A DNA stretch of 41,950 nt from an uncultured Lachnospiraceae bacterium (GCA_947564305.1 CANOBT010000034.1:1-41950); one strand, 5' to 3'. Positions 1 through 8,895 are shown, counted from the stretch's first letter. Notes: generated by a model not told the origin, from the sequence alone. Numbers and translations are program-made.

Positions 1-2
1 AG

Positions 3-152
3 GACATTGACAGAGAGGCGGCACATCCATTGGCATATGTATGGAACGCGGGGCAGGTGCGGGAAGAGGAAGAAAATCTGTCAGATGGATATGGAGAATG
101 GGGGTCCATATCCATCGTCAAGGGCCAGGGAGGATTGTGTTGGATTTTATAA
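3..152 (+). CDS. 3' end of an unrecognised gene (partial at window edge)
   Basis: Reading in the frame that begins at base 3 gives 49 residues that end at a TAA (150-152). The peptide starts DIDREAAHPLAYVWNAGQ, has a run of acidic residues (EEEE) and ends GGLCWIL. Its composition looks protein-like, and the frame is open to the left edge, so it is probably the C-terminus of a longer gene. A longer overlapping frame (7-447) has poor composition and is probably a shadow. The family is not recognised. Confidence is limited because only 50 codons are visible. Confidence 0.35.
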   Translation, partial: DIDREAAHPLAYVWNAGQVREEEENLSDGYGEWGSISIVKGQGGLCWIL

Positions 153-157
153 GTATA

Positions 158-206
158 TTTGCAGCTATGTTTATGCGGGGGAAGCCCCTGTTCTATACGC
201 TGCAAA
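158..206. other. Inverted repeat between the partial gene and the first complete gene
   Basis: TTTGCAGC (158-165) is matched by its reverse complement GCTGCAAA (199-206). An inner GGGG-GAAG-CCCC type hairpin lies near 177-187. No T-run follows, so a classical intrinsic terminator is not supported. It may be a processing or operator structure ahead of the gene at 246. Confidence 0.3.
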
Positions 207-245
207 CATGCTATGTAAATTTATCTCTATATTGAAGGAGGAGCT

Positions 246-644
246 ATGGGTTACCATTATAAATATAAAGAATATATCTATCGGCATATGTATCCAAAGA
301 AAAGCTCGGCATCATTTACATACCATAAACATCCTGATTCCAGAGGCGGATATCTGGACGATGGAATTTGTGAGCTTTGCGGTACAAAGGGACAGACGGT
401 TCTTATTGAAGAGGAGAAGCCAAGGTGTTGCTATAAATGTTACATGAAGCTTCGCAGGAGTAAAGAAGAAATAATTGATACAACAAGATTGCAGAAAGCA
501 AAGTATATCTCGTTAGAAGAGGCAAAGCGAATTGTAAAAAACGCGCCGGTTCCAGGCAAACCCGGAATCGCCGGGCTGAATCAGAAAAAGAATGCGGGGC
601 TATTAGCAGCATTGGGACTGTTTCTTTTGGAAGACAAGGAATAG
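246..644 (+). CDS. Small Cys-rich (zinc-ribbon-like) hypothetical protein
   Basis: This 132-aa protein starts at an ATG preceded by GAAGGAGGAG, a near-ideal ribosome site. It has two CxxC pairs (Cys42/Cys45 and Cys62/Cys65, with an extra Cys61) spaced like a small treble-clef or zinc-ribbon knuckle. A basic, lysine-rich middle follows, and the C-terminus is short and hydrophobic (LLAALGLFLL). There is no signal peptide, so it is probably cytoplasmic and may bind nucleic acid or a protein partner; this is inference. It lies 86 bases upstream of the metallo-hydrolase gene in the same direction and may share its transcript. The family is not recognised. Confidence 0.65.
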   Translation: MGYHYKYKEYIYRHMYPKKSSASFTYHKHPDSRGGYLDDGICELCGTKGQTVLIEEEKPRCCYKCYMKLRRSKEEIIDTTRLQKAKYISLEEAKRIVKNAPVPGKPGIAGLNQKKNAGLLAALGLFLLEDKE

Positions 645-730
645 AGGTTTAACTGTGTGGTTGGATGGTCTATAGAGTATCCACATTATTATTTACAGCT
701 TGAGCTACCGCAAAGGAGGTAAAAAGCTAT

Positions 731-2023
731 ATGAAAAACAAAATCACGATTTTCCGCGGAAGCCATCAAATTGGCGGCTGTGCAACGGAATTCAGGACAC
801 CGCGCCATCGTATTCTCGTTGATTTCGGGGCAAAGCTTCCAGATAGTGAAGCAGAGGATACAATCACAGATCAGGAACTTTCGGATACTATCTTTGACGG
901 AACGCCATGTGACGGCGTATTATTTACACATTATCATGGAGACCATATTGGATTATATAAGAAAATTCCGCAGGGTATTCCCCTGTATATAGGACCAACA
1001 GCAAAGAAGATTCTTGAGATTCTGACAGAAAAACTGGATTACCTTGCACAAGGGGATGAGAAAGGAATCGAACGAATCCGGAAAATGAAAGTCTACTCTC
1101 CTAAAAATGGAATCCTTGATTTTGGAGATATACGTGTAACCCCTTTTATAGTAGACCATTCTGCCTTAGATGCCTATATGCTTCTGATTGAGATTGACGG
1201 CAAAAGGATTCTGTACACCGGAGATTTCCGCGACCATGGAATTGCGGGAGAGCATGACCGGCTAGAAAAAACAATCCGGGCATATATAGGGAATGTGGAT
1301 ATTTTGATTACAGAAGGAACCATGCTTTCCAGAATTGATGAAGCCAAATGGAATCCGGTTCAGACAGAGGCAGACTTAAGAAAGCGTGCCAGAGAGTTGT
1401 TCCGTTCCAACAAAGAATCAGTCATCCTGATATCATCCACAAATCTGGACAGTATCATGGAGTTTTATCATGCTCTGCCATGGGGGATGGATTTTGTATG
1501 TGATGCTTATCAGGCAAAGGTGATGTTGGCAGCCATGCGGGATAAGGGAAAATATTATCCGCAATATAGAACGGAAATGATACACGGAAGGCCGAGACGC
1601 ATCTATATCGTTGGGGATATGGACGGATTGGGACAGAAAGAAAATTGTTATCAGGCAGAGTTTCCTATTTTGAAAGATAAAGGCTTCACTATGCTGGCCA
1701 GAGAAAATAATCCCAGGTTTTCAAAGATTATGGCGGATTTTTCAGACCCGCTGATTATTTATTCTAAATGGACGGGCTACCTGGAAGGAGAGCATGCAGT
1801 CCCTGCGGTAAAAAAGTTTATCGGGGTTCATCGTATGGAAATACTGCATACCAGCGGACATGCTTACGTGGAGACGATAGAGAAGCTGATACGGCTGACA
1901 GAACCGAAAACCATCATTCCTATGCATACGGAGTGCGCGGATACATTTTCTAAGATACCGGCATTTGTCCCATATAAGGATAAGGTCTGCGTATTGAATG
2001 ACGGAGAATCATTTTATCTCTAA
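731..2023 (+). CDS. Beta-CASP/RNase J-like metallo-beta-lactamase-fold hydrolase
   Basis: This 430-aa protein has the full set of metallo-beta-lactamase-fold metal motifs: HYHGDH at residues 67-72, a DHS motif (motif 3 region), GDFRDHG, and near the end HTSGHA (about 373-378) and PMHTE (about 397-401). The last two are typical of the beta-CASP branch that includes RNase J and CPSF-like nucleases, which use two zinc ions to cut RNA or, less often, DNA. It is shorter than housekeeping RNase J (about 555 aa) and appears to lack that protein's C-terminal domain, so it is likely an accessory paralogue. AAAGGAGG sits about 9 bases before the ATG. Its stop is followed closely by the nuclease-like gene that starts at 2059, which suggests co-transcription. 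The substrate is unknown. Confidence 0.85.
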   Translation: MKNKITIFRGSHQIGGCATEFRTPRHRILVDFGAKLPDSEAEDTITDQELSDTIFDGTPCDGVLFTHYHGDHIGLYKKIPQGIPLYIGPTAKKILEILTEKLDYLAQGDEKGIERIRKMKVYSPKNGILDFGDIRVTPFIVDHSALDAYMLLIEIDGKRILYTGDFRDHGIAGEHDRLEKTIRAYIGNVDILITEGTMLSRIDEAKWNPVQTEADLRKRARELFRSNKESVILISSTNLDSIMEFYHALPWGMDFVCDAYQAKVMLAAMRDKGKYYPQYRTEMIHGRPRRIYIVGDMDGLGQKENCYQAEFPILKDKGFTMLARENNPRFSKIMADFSDPLIIYSKWTGYLEGEHAVPAVKKFIGVHRMEILHTSGHAYVETIEKLIRLTEPKTIIPMHTECADTFSKIPAFVPYKDKVCVLNDGESFYL

Positions 2024-2058
2024 TGAAGGGGATTGACACATGGGGAAGGAGACGGGTT

Positions 2059-3855
2059 ATGTGTAAAATAGCATATTTTAATGAGAAGAGCGAGTTAAAG
2101 GAATATCTGGAGGGTGGTATATGCAGGGAAGAGCGGCAGTACGCAGCTATGCTGTTTTATATTTTTATGAGTGAAAAAGGAAAAAAGAACGGCACACAAA
2201 ACGACATTATAAAGAGATGTTTAAAACTGGATGATAGTACTACCTCGGTAATCATTGAAGAAGTGTATTTTGAAGCAACTTTGATGCGCGACTTTTTTGA
2301 GGCTGACCGAAGCAAATTTAACAAGCAACTCTTAGAATATTGTCTGGGATGGTTATATCCTGAAAAAGACGGAAAAAATTCAGAATTTGAAGAGATAAAG
2401 AAAAAATGGATGGAAGCATTTTCTATAAAAAACTCAAGTCGGAATTTAGGTCAGAGTAAGTCGAAAAAGAAGATTAAAGAAAAATTTAATCTCAATTCTG
2501 AAATTGTAAGGGATAGGATTAATCAGAATAAAATATCTGACGAGTCTGAAGAATTTAAAAAATTTGTAAAACAAATAAAAGAAAAAGCATGTCTTGATAT
2601 TGCAGGGATGATGATGAATGCTACTCCTGATATCTTAGTCGTATATAGAGTGGGAACATCTAAAAGCGAAAAGCGGTACGTCAAAGCATTAGAATGTAAA
2701 TATCTATCTGGAGAGGGGGACTATGAAGATGTAGCAGGGGTTGGATGCAAGATGCAGTTTTTTATTCAGGAGTGTATTATGCACTTTTGTTTTGGAAACA
2801 CTGAAAAAGTTGATGATAGGGGAGATAGGTATGTCCGATTTCCTTCTTTCCATCCCTCTCCCAATAAAGGTTTTTGGGGGGAAAATCAAAGGACTCTTGA
2901 TTTGTGGAGAGAAACCTGTGACAGAGTCTATCATGGAATTTTAAATCAGGATTTGAAATCTCAGGATTTTTTTAATGAAGGTGTGGAAGTCATTCAATTT
3001 GAAAGGCCGGACAAAAAGAAGCCCATTAAGGATTCCGTGCTGATTCCTATAGATAATCTGAAGACCTATTTCAACGAGAATCATTTATTAGATGATGTAC
3101 GGCGAGACGCAATTGAGAAATTAAGACCAGCAGATGATAAAGATATCCAATTATTGATAGATTCTGCCATTCACATTCATTTCCTTCATCAATTAGCGCG
3201 TAAGGAAGGACTGCTTATTTTTGATTTTGCCGCATGCGATCTGCTCCCCGAGTACTTAAGGCATCCTTTTCTGCTCATTGCGGATGCGCTTGAGCCGAAG
3301 GATATCATCAAAATCACAACGAATGAATATTGGATAAACGATCCAAAAGGGGTCCACGCTATGATTGCCTATTTCTATATCCAGGGAGCGCTTTACATTC
3401 AAGCGGGGGAGAATCCGGATTATCTTCAGAAAATCCTCGCCTCCCTTATTCCGTCTAAGTGTCGTTTGGAACACCAGAAGCGATTGGAGAAAGACAAAAT
3501 GTTGTGTCAGAAGCCGATTGCGGAAAGATTTGCTGATATTATGTCTCCCGGGCTGCGGGATTCCTCTGTATCTGAAAAGGTAAATTTACTGGAAAAGAAA
3601 CTGGAAAGCCTGTCAGACCAATCGATACAGAAGCTGGAAGGAATGCTGGAAACCTGTTCCCTTGCCGGATGTGTATTTGCATTGCATGAAAACACCCGGA
3701 AGAAGGTTATGGCTAATATACGCGTAGATACACGTATCATTCTGGAAATCGCTGTGGATAAGACCTATTACTACCAACCTTTTAATACCGAACATGAAAA
3801 CCGGCTGTTTGAAACGATTGCGAGGGTATTATCTGTTGTCAATGAAGAATGGTAG
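2059..3855 (+). CDS. PD-(D/E)xK nuclease-like protein with possible FliG-like C-terminal tail
   Basis: The chosen ATG at 2059 has GGAAGGAG seven bases upstream. An in-frame ATG at 2023 overlaps the previous stop but lacks a good ribosome site. The product is 598 aa. Near residues 189-214 it shows TPDILV followed by ALECKYLSGEG, giving Asp191, Glu212 and Lys214 in the arrangement of PD-(D/E)xK nucleases. Glutamines in KMQFFIQE follow, a feature of several such families. Residues about 523-598 resemble the FliG C-terminal domain in pattern (LSDQSIQKL, then ENTRKKVMANI, then NRLFETIARVL), but this is a weak, by-eye match. There is no signal peptide. It pairs with the beta-CASP hydrolase upstream. 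The role is unknown; defence or element maintenance is only inferred. Confidence 0.75.
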   Translation: MCKIAYFNEKSELKEYLEGGICREERQYAAMLFYIFMSEKGKKNGTQNDIIKRCLKLDDSTTSVIIEEVYFEATLMRDFFEADRSKFNKQLLEYCLGWLYPEKDGKNSEFEEIKKKWMEAFSIKNSSRNLGQSKSKKKIKEKFNLNSEIVRDRINQNKISDESEEFKKFVKQIKEKACLDIAGMMMNATPDILVVYRVGTSKSEKRYVKALECKYLSGEGDYEDVAGVGCKMQFFIQECIMHFCFGNTEKVDDRGDRYVRFPSFHPSPNKGFWGENQRTLDLWRETCDRVYHGILNQDLKSQDFFNEGVEVIQFERPDKKKPIKDSVLIPIDNLKTYFNENHLLDDVRRDAIEKLRPADDKDIQLLIDSAIHIHFLHQLARKEGLLIFDFAACDLLPEYLRHPFLLIADALEPKDIIKITTNEYWINDPKGVHAMIAYFYIQGALYIQAGENPDYLQKILASLIPSKCRLEHQKRLEKDKMLCQKPIAERFADIMSPGLRDSSVSEKVNLLEKKLESLSDQSIQKLEGMLETCSLAGCVFALHENTRKKVMANIRVDTRIILEIAVDKTYYYQPFNTEHENRLFETIARVLSVVNEEW

Positions 3856-3929
3856 AAAATACTGGCAAAGCTGTAGTAAACCTCTATACACATTATTTTT
3901 ACAATATAGATACCGGAGGAATGAATAAG

Positions 3930-4079
3930 ATGTTGGAAAGAACCATCAACAAAAAGTTGAAATCATGGAAAAGTCAGGAGCATAAAAAGGCGCTTTGCGT
4001 TATTGGTGCCAGACAGATAGGAAAAACAACGATTATAAGGGGATTTGTGTATACGATTGATTTTGGGGCCTTAGAGTAG
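3930..4079 (+). pseudogene. N-terminal stub of an AAA_14/DUF4143 ATPase
   Basis: The ATG at 3930 has CGGAGGA nine bases upstream. The first 39 residues match the start of AAA_14-family ATPases: MLERTINKKLKSW, then the Walker A GARQIGKTT and IIRGF. The frame then diverges and stops at a TAG after only 49 aa. Full-length relatives have about 400-450 aa with a Walker B and a DUF4143 domain, neither of which is present here. The missing part of a similar gene is at 16481-17519, about 12.4 kb downstream in the same orientation. It is non-functional as an ATPase. Confidence 0.75.
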
Positions 4080-4402
4080 GTTGTTATTTTTAGGGAAAAT
4101 AAAAAATACACTTTTTGTGTGAACCAGACAAAAGTCACTTTTACAGGATGTAAAGGCGGCTTTTTTTTCGTGGGCACGGCGGGTGCATGTTCTAACGGAA
4201 TTAGTTGAAATAGACTATGATGGACTGAATATGCCTATTTCCTAGGTGAAAATACGCGCAATGCGTCTAAAGAAGTCAGTATAATAAAAAACAGAAAATC
4301 TGCGTCGGAAAGGACAATATTATACAAGATGAACAAAAATTCCCATAGTGATGGGCAGCTTTTAAAGAACAATGGGTGCAGACCCGGCAAAGGAGATGCA
4401 TT
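4080..4402. other. Intergenic region before the AraC regulator
   Basis: This stretch of 323 bases holds no convincing gene. A TATAAT-like hexamer at 4280-4285 could be a -10 element for the AraC-type gene, but no clear -35 was found. The left end is decayed sequence following the ATPase stub. Confidence 0.4.
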
Positions 4403-5338
4403 ATGACAAAAAAGAAACAAAAGCTTGAGTTTCGATACTATGAGATAGAGCCAAATGAGCAGGTGCTGGCACTTTTAGGCGAGGAGTGGAGAAGACCCTA
4501 TGGAGATAATATTACGGATTTGCATTTCCATAATTATATGGAGATTGGAATCTGCTATGAAGGGCATGGAGAAAGCCGGCTGTTTGACTCTGTAAAAACT
4601 TTCCATGAGGGAGTAATCACGATCATACCCCCGAATTATCCTCACAGCAATACGGCAGATTCTGGGACTACCGCTATGTGGGAGTGGTTGTATCTGGATA
4701 TGGACAGTGTACTGCAGGATATGAAGGAATTGTCTTTCAGTAAGCTGAACATAGAGTATATGCTGGATATTTTATATGAATCCGCATTATTTTTTAGTCA
4801 GGACGAGCATCGGAAAATCAGTAATATTATCCTGGCAATCCGTGAAGAATGTGCGAAGAAAGGGTATATGTATCGGGAGAACCTGAAAGGACTATTGCAG
4901 TCCTTTGTGGTAGAACTGCTGCGGCTCCACAATATGAAGGGAGATATGCCGAAGAAAAGCTCCAGAAATTTTCAGATTGCCCCGGCACTCAGCTATGTGA
5001 AAGAGCATTATAATGAAGAAATTAAAATCCAAAATCTAGCCGAGGTATGTGGTATCAGCGAGACGCATTTTCGAAGAGTGTTTCAGGAGTGCATGAATAT
5101 GCCGCCAAATGAGTATGTCAATGTCATACGAATTCAAAGGGCAAGCAAGCTTTTGTTAAAAAGCTACGCAACTATGGAAGAGATAGCATTTCAGGTTGGA
5201 TATGGAGATGTGTCAACCTTTACTCGGAATTTTAAGAAGATGTTTGGTATCACTCCCTATCAGTGGAAAAGGTCTCCGGATAATTATTCGAGGCAGATGT
5301 TAGAATCCAGAGTCAGTGTATTGCGCGGATGGGAATAA
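4403..5338 (+). CDS. AraC-family transcriptional regulator
   Basis: This is a 311-aa regulator with an N-terminal cupin-like sensing domain (HFHNYMEIG near the start, then a glycine-rich barrel region) and a C-terminal double helix-turn-helix of AraC/XylS type. Recognisable stretches are IQNLAEVCGISETHFRRVF, then EIAFQVGYGDVSTFTRNFKK and FGITPYQWK. The ATG at 4403 is preferred because AAAGGAG lies seven bases upstream; a GTG nine codons earlier has no such site. It sits directly upstream of a sugar ABC importer and glycosidase genes in the same direction, so it most likely senses the imported sugar and activates that cluster. The ligand cannot be read from the sequence. Confidence 0.9.
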   Translation: MTKKKQKLEFRYYEIEPNEQVLALLGEEWRRPYGDNITDLHFHNYMEIGICYEGHGESRLFDSVKTFHEGVITIIPPNYPHSNTADSGTTAMWEWLYLDMDSVLQDMKELSFSKLNIEYMLDILYESALFFSQDEHRKISNIILAIREECAKKGYMYRENLKGLLQSFVVELLRLHNMKGDMPKKSSRNFQIAPALSYVKEHYNEEIKIQNLAEVCGISETHFRRVFQECMNMPPNEYVNVIRIQRASKLLLKSYATMEEIAFQVGYGDVSTFTRNFKKMFGITPYQWKRSPDNYSRQMLESRVSVLRGWE

Positions 5339-5400
5339 AAACACCGGATAGCAGCCAAAAAGATGGAATATGCCTTTTTTTTGATTGAATAAAAACGCAA

Positions 5401-5406
5401 TATAAT
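5401..5406 (+). promoter_or_regulatory. Probable -10 element for the first sugar ABC operon
   Basis: A TATAAT hexamer lies about 105 bases upstream of the lipoprotein start and follows a T-rich stretch. A second TATAAT (5420-5425) lies just downstream. No strong -35 is visible at 17 bases, which fits an activator-dependent promoter controlled by the adjacent AraC protein. Confidence 0.4.
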
Positions 5407-5509
5407 AGAGATATTGTTTATAATTATTTACACAAAAAGACATCCGAAAAAATAAATAGTGTACAAAATGCACAAAAAACTTTTCGGGGGACAAGGAGGA
5501 GATAAGAAA

Positions 5510-6856
5510 ATGAAGAAAAAGTTAATTTCAATGCTGCTTGTGGGGACTATGGTATTTTCCTTGACAGCCTGCGGTGGCGGCACAGACAGCGGCAGTGACG
5601 GCGGAAGCTCAGGCAGCGAAAAGACGGAAGAAGGTTCTGCGGACATGGGCACAAGTGATGATGAGAATACACTGACTGTTGCGGCATGGGACCCGGCGTT
5701 CAATATTCCTGCTATTGAGGCGGCTGCAGCAGACTACAAAGAAAATGTAAATCCGGATTTCAATTTGGTGCTTAAAGAACAAGCGGGTTCCGGAGATATT
5801 GAGACTGCGATCACAACAGCCGCTTCTTCAGGAAAATATGAGACACTGCCGGATATCGTTCTGTTCCAGGATCACTGGATTCAGAAGTTTGTAGCGGACT
5901 ATCCGGATGCATGGCAGGATGTGAACGACATTGATATTAACTGGGATGACTTCTATGAAGAAAAATTGGACTACTCTACGATTGACGGTGTCCATTATGG
6001 AGTGCCGGTAGACGGCGGCACAGTTATCACGGCATACCGTGTAGACCTTTTGGAAGAGTGCGGATACACCATTGATGACCTGACAGGAATCACATGGGAT
6101 GAATTTATTGAGATTGGAAAAGTGGTAAAAGAAAAGACAGGTAAATACCTGATGTGTATGGATGGCGACGGAAATGACCTGGTTTACCTGATGTGCCAGG
6201 CAGAAGGCGTATCTCAGTTCAAGGATGGCAAGCCATATATTTCCGATAATGAAACATTGAAGGAAGTGATCCAGACAATTGTTGAGATGGCAAATGAGGG
6301 CGTCCTTCTTCTTTCCAACAGTTGGTCAGATTATACAGATCAGGCAATTCAGGGCGACCAGGTTGCAGGTGTCATGAATGGTAACTGGATTATTCCTACC
6401 ATTCAGAAAGTAGAAGCTAACAGCGGAAAATGGGAAATCACATCAATGCCTACTCTGTCAGGCGAAGAAGGATATGCTTCTAATGGTGGTTCTTCTCTGT
6501 ATATTACGGCTAATTGTAAGAAAGTAGATCTGGCAAAAGATTTTCTGGCTTATACATTTGGAGGAAGTACGGTAACTTATGATAATGCATTGAAGAATGG
6601 CGGTGTGGTTTCTACATATATTCCGGCCGGCGAGTCAGAAGTCTACCAGGAGGGTGTTGCATTCTTCAACGATACTCCGGTTTATGCAGATATTGCAGAG
6701 ATGGGAAGTAATGTAAAGGTTATTGAACAGAGCCCATATCATTATACATGCCGTACTCAGATTGCAGCGGCAATCGTAAATATTATTAACGGCGGAGACC
6801 TGGATGAGGAACTCCAGTTGGCAGAAGAACAGTTGAACTTCGAAATGGGTAACTAA
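5510..6856 (+). CDS. Sugar ABC transporter substrate-binding lipoprotein
   Basis: This 448-aa extracellular solute-binding protein belongs to the family-1 type. It has a signal peptide (MKKKLISMLLVGTMVF) and a lipobox SLTAC, giving lipid-modified Cys21. A Gly/Ser/Asp-rich linker typical of Clostridia lipoproteins follows. The mature part has the usual carbohydrate-binding pattern, including ITWDEFIEIGK and a GVMNGNW segment. The ATG at 5510 is preceded by AAGGAGGAG; an upstream in-frame GTG would place residues before the signal peptide and is rejected. It captures an oligosaccharide outside the membrane and delivers it to the two permeases downstream. No matching ATPase gene is present, so a shared MsmK-like ATPase elsewhere probably powers it (family knowledge). 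Confidence 0.93.
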   Translation: MKKKLISMLLVGTMVFSLTACGGGTDSGSDGGSSGSEKTEEGSADMGTSDDENTLTVAAWDPAFNIPAIEAAAADYKENVNPDFNLVLKEQAGSGDIETAITTAASSGKYETLPDIVLFQDHWIQKFVADYPDAWQDVNDIDINWDDFYEEKLDYSTIDGVHYGVPVDGGTVITAYRVDLLEECGYTIDDLTGITWDEFIEIGKVVKEKTGKYLMCMDGDGNDLVYLMCQAEGVSQFKDGKPYISDNETLKEVIQTIVEMANEGVLLLSNSWSDYTDQAIQGDQVAGVMNGNWIIPTIQKVEANSGKWEITSMPTLSGEEGYASNGGSSLYITANCKKVDLAKDFLAYTFGGSTVTYDNALKNGGVVSTYIPAGESEVYQEGVAFFNDTPVYADIAEMGSNVKVIEQSPYHYTCRTQIAAAIVNIINGGDLDEELQLAEEQLNFEMGN

Positions 6857-6895
6857 GCTGCTTGTGAATGATAAGTTATTTTTATAGTTCAGAAC

Positions 6896-6921
6896 GGGGA
6901 AAACGGTTTTCCGTTTTCCCC
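6896..6921 (+). terminator. Perfect 11-bp hairpin between binding-protein and permease genes
   Basis: GGGGAAAACGG (6896-6906), a TTTT loop, then CCGTTTTCCCC (6911-6921). No long T-run follows, so it probably acts as a partial terminator or 3'-end stabiliser. That would leave the lipoprotein transcript more abundant than the permease part, a common arrangement in sugar ABC operons. Confidence 0.7.
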
Positions 6922-7006
6922 TTACTATTACGATAGTCTTTTGGAATTCCGTCACTTCGAAAGAGAAGAAATTCCGGGAGCTTATTACGAAAAAGGAGGA
7001 ATCCAG

Positions 7007-7906
7007 GTGGAAAAGAAAAAAGGAATGAGTTTGCTTCAAAAGCAGTCCAGAGCCGGTTGGGTGTTCCTGACTCCAGCCACTGTGATGATTGCCATTATGA
7101 GTTTCTGGCCAATGCTGAACGCATTTATCACATCATTAAAAACAGGTTCCAGTGCAAATATGCAGTGGGCAGAACCGGTTACTTATAACTATACGAGAAT
7201 GTTTGCGGATAAGTTGTTTATACGCTCCGTAGGCAATACGTTTTTGTATCTGGCAGTGCAGGTGCCGATAATGCTGATACTTGCAATCCTGTTGGCACAG
7301 TTATTGAATAATAAGGACTTAAAATTAAAAGGATTTTTCCGTACGTGTGTATTCCTGCCATGTGCAACTGCATTGGTTTCTTATTCTTTGATTTTCAAAT
7401 CCTTATTTGCTACGGAAGGATTGATTAACAGTATTCTTGTAAAATTGCACATATTGACAGAAAATTACAACTTCCTCGGCAATTCGGCAAGTGCAAAAGC
7501 GGTAATTATTCTTGCACTGATTTGGAGATGGACAGGTTATAACATGGTATTCTATTTGGCCGGCCTGCAGAATATCGAATACTCCGTATATGAGGCGGCA
7601 AAGATTGACGGTGCGAACGGCTGGCAGACATTCTGGGGAATTACCGTTCCTCTTCTGAAGCCTACAATTATCATGACATTTATTATGTCCATCAACGGCA
7701 CATTACAGCTCTTCGACGAGTCAGTCAACCTGACGAACGGCGGACCTGCGAACTCTACAATTACGATGTCACACTACATTTACAATATGACATTCGGTAC
7801 AGGGGTTGCAAACTTTGGATATGCGACTGCAATGGCATTCTGTGTATTTATCATGGTTGCTATTCTTGCATTAATCAATATGAAAGTAGGTGATACACGT
7901 GACTGA
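7007..7906 (+). CDS. Sugar ABC transporter permease (MalF/UgpA type)
   Basis: This integral-membrane permease of about 299 aa has six predicted hydrophobic segments and the binding-protein-dependent signature EAAKIDGANGWQTFWGITVP near the middle-to-end, which docks the cytoplasmic ATPase. The start is taken as GTG at 7007, seven bases after AAAGGAGG; upstream in-frame codons lack a ribosome site and sit in the post-hairpin leader. It forms a heterodimer with the next gene, which overlaps its end by a few bases. Confidence 0.92.
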   Translation: MEKKKGMSLLQKQSRAGWVFLTPATVMIAIMSFWPMLNAFITSLKTGSSANMQWAEPVTYNYTRMFADKLFIRSVGNTFLYLAVQVPIMLILAILLAQLLNNKDLKLKGFFRTCVFLPCATALVSYSLIFKSLFATEGLINSILVKLHILTENYNFLGNSASAKAVIILALIWRWTGYNMVFYLAGLQNIEYSVYEAAKIDGANGWQTFWGITVPLLKPTIIMTFIMSINGTLQLFDESVNLTNGGPANSTITMSHYIYNMTFGTGVANFGYATAMAFCVFIMVAILALINMKVGDTRD

Positions 7907-8729
7907 GAAAAAGAATAGAAGTATGATTCAACGTAGACTGATCCCGACATATATTTTTCTGGTAATCGTATCATTTATTTCAGTATTCCCGTTTTATTGG
8001 ATGATTTCTGCAGCTACCAATACATCTTTTGATGTTGCGAGCGGACGGATTCTGCCGGGCGGTTACTTAATGCAGAATTTCCAAAATCTGCTTGCAGGCC
8101 AGAATTTGTGGGGCGCTATGGGTAATTCCTTCCTGTATGCGATTGTACAGACAATATTGGCTTTGTTCATTTGCTCATTGGCTGGCTTTGGATTTGAATT
8201 GTATCATGATAAGAAAAAGGATTTGGTATTTACCATTCTGCTTCTTGCGATGATGATTCCTGGAGTTGCAACTATGATTCCTTTGTTTAATATGATTTCA
8301 ACTATGGGAATGCTGAACTCCGTATGGGGATTCATTTTACCGGCAATCTCAACACCGTTTTTGATCATGATGTTCAGACAGAATTCCAGAAACTTCCCGG
8401 TTGATGTTATGGAAGCTGCCCGTATTGACGGTTTGACAGAGATTCAGATTTTCTTCCGTATGTATATGCCGATGATGAAATCCACTTATGCGGCGGCAGC
8501 CGTTATCACCTTTATGAATGCGTGGAATTCCTACCTGTGGCCAAAAGTAATTATGACAGATACAAATGCACAGACCATGCCGATGTTGATTGCTAATCTG
8601 GCATCTGGATACACCACGGATTATGGTATGCTGATGTTAGGCGTATTGTTCTGTTCCGTACCGACTATGGTTGTATTTTTTGTATTACAGAAACAGTTTG
8701 CAGAAGGTATTACAGGTGCGGTGAAGTAG
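7899..8729 (+). CDS. Sugar ABC transporter permease (MalG/UgpE type)
   Basis: This second permease subunit has about 276 aa and six hydrophobic segments. Its EAA loop reads EAARIDGLTEIQIFFRMYMP. GTG at 7899 is chosen because AGTAGGTGA lies five bases upstream; GTG at 7890 is an alternative. The start overlaps the end of the preceding permease by eight bases, indicating translational coupling. The C-terminus (FAEGITGAVK) is the typical MalG-type ending. Confidence 0.92.
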   Translation: MTEKKNRSMIQRRLIPTYIFLVIVSFISVFPFYWMISAATNTSFDVASGRILPGGYLMQNFQNLLAGQNLWGAMGNSFLYAIVQTILALFICSLAGFGFELYHDKKKDLVFTILLLAMMIPGVATMIPLFNMISTMGMLNSVWGFILPAISTPFLIMMFRQNSRNFPVDVMEAARIDGLTEIQIFFRMYMPMMKSTYAAAAVITFMNAWNSYLWPKVIMTDTNAQTMPMLIANLASGYTTDYGMLMLGVLFCSVPTMVVFFVLQKQFAEGITGAVK

Positions 8730-8753
8730 ATAAATTATTATTCCCTATGATAG

Positions 8754-8800
8754 TCCGGCATCCCTTTAGAATGAGTTTGAGCTGGGATGCCGGATTTTTT
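8754..8800 (+). terminator. Intrinsic terminator after the first ABC importer
   Basis: TCCGGCATCCC (8754-8764) pairs with GGGATGCCGGA (8784-8794), and a T-rich tail follows directly. This separates the importer genes from the 614-aa gene at 8896, which would need read-through or its own promoter. Confidence 0.8.
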
Positions 8801-8895
8801 ATTCCCTTTTTTGGGGCGGGGATGCATACAAAGAGTTTGAAACAATTGTAAAGCATTAGAAAACAGCATGTAAATTTCAGAAAGGAGTCAGTAAA

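Noticed and set aside
7..447. A 146-codon open frame overlapping the start of the window
   Set aside because: Its composition is poor, and it overlaps two better-supported readings (3-152 and 246-644) that have coding features or a ribosome site.
4080..4200. Possible read-through of the ATPase stub past its TAG into DUF4143-like sequence
   Set aside because: The residues after the stop only loosely resemble the family and soon stop again; the true C-terminal part is at 16481-17519.
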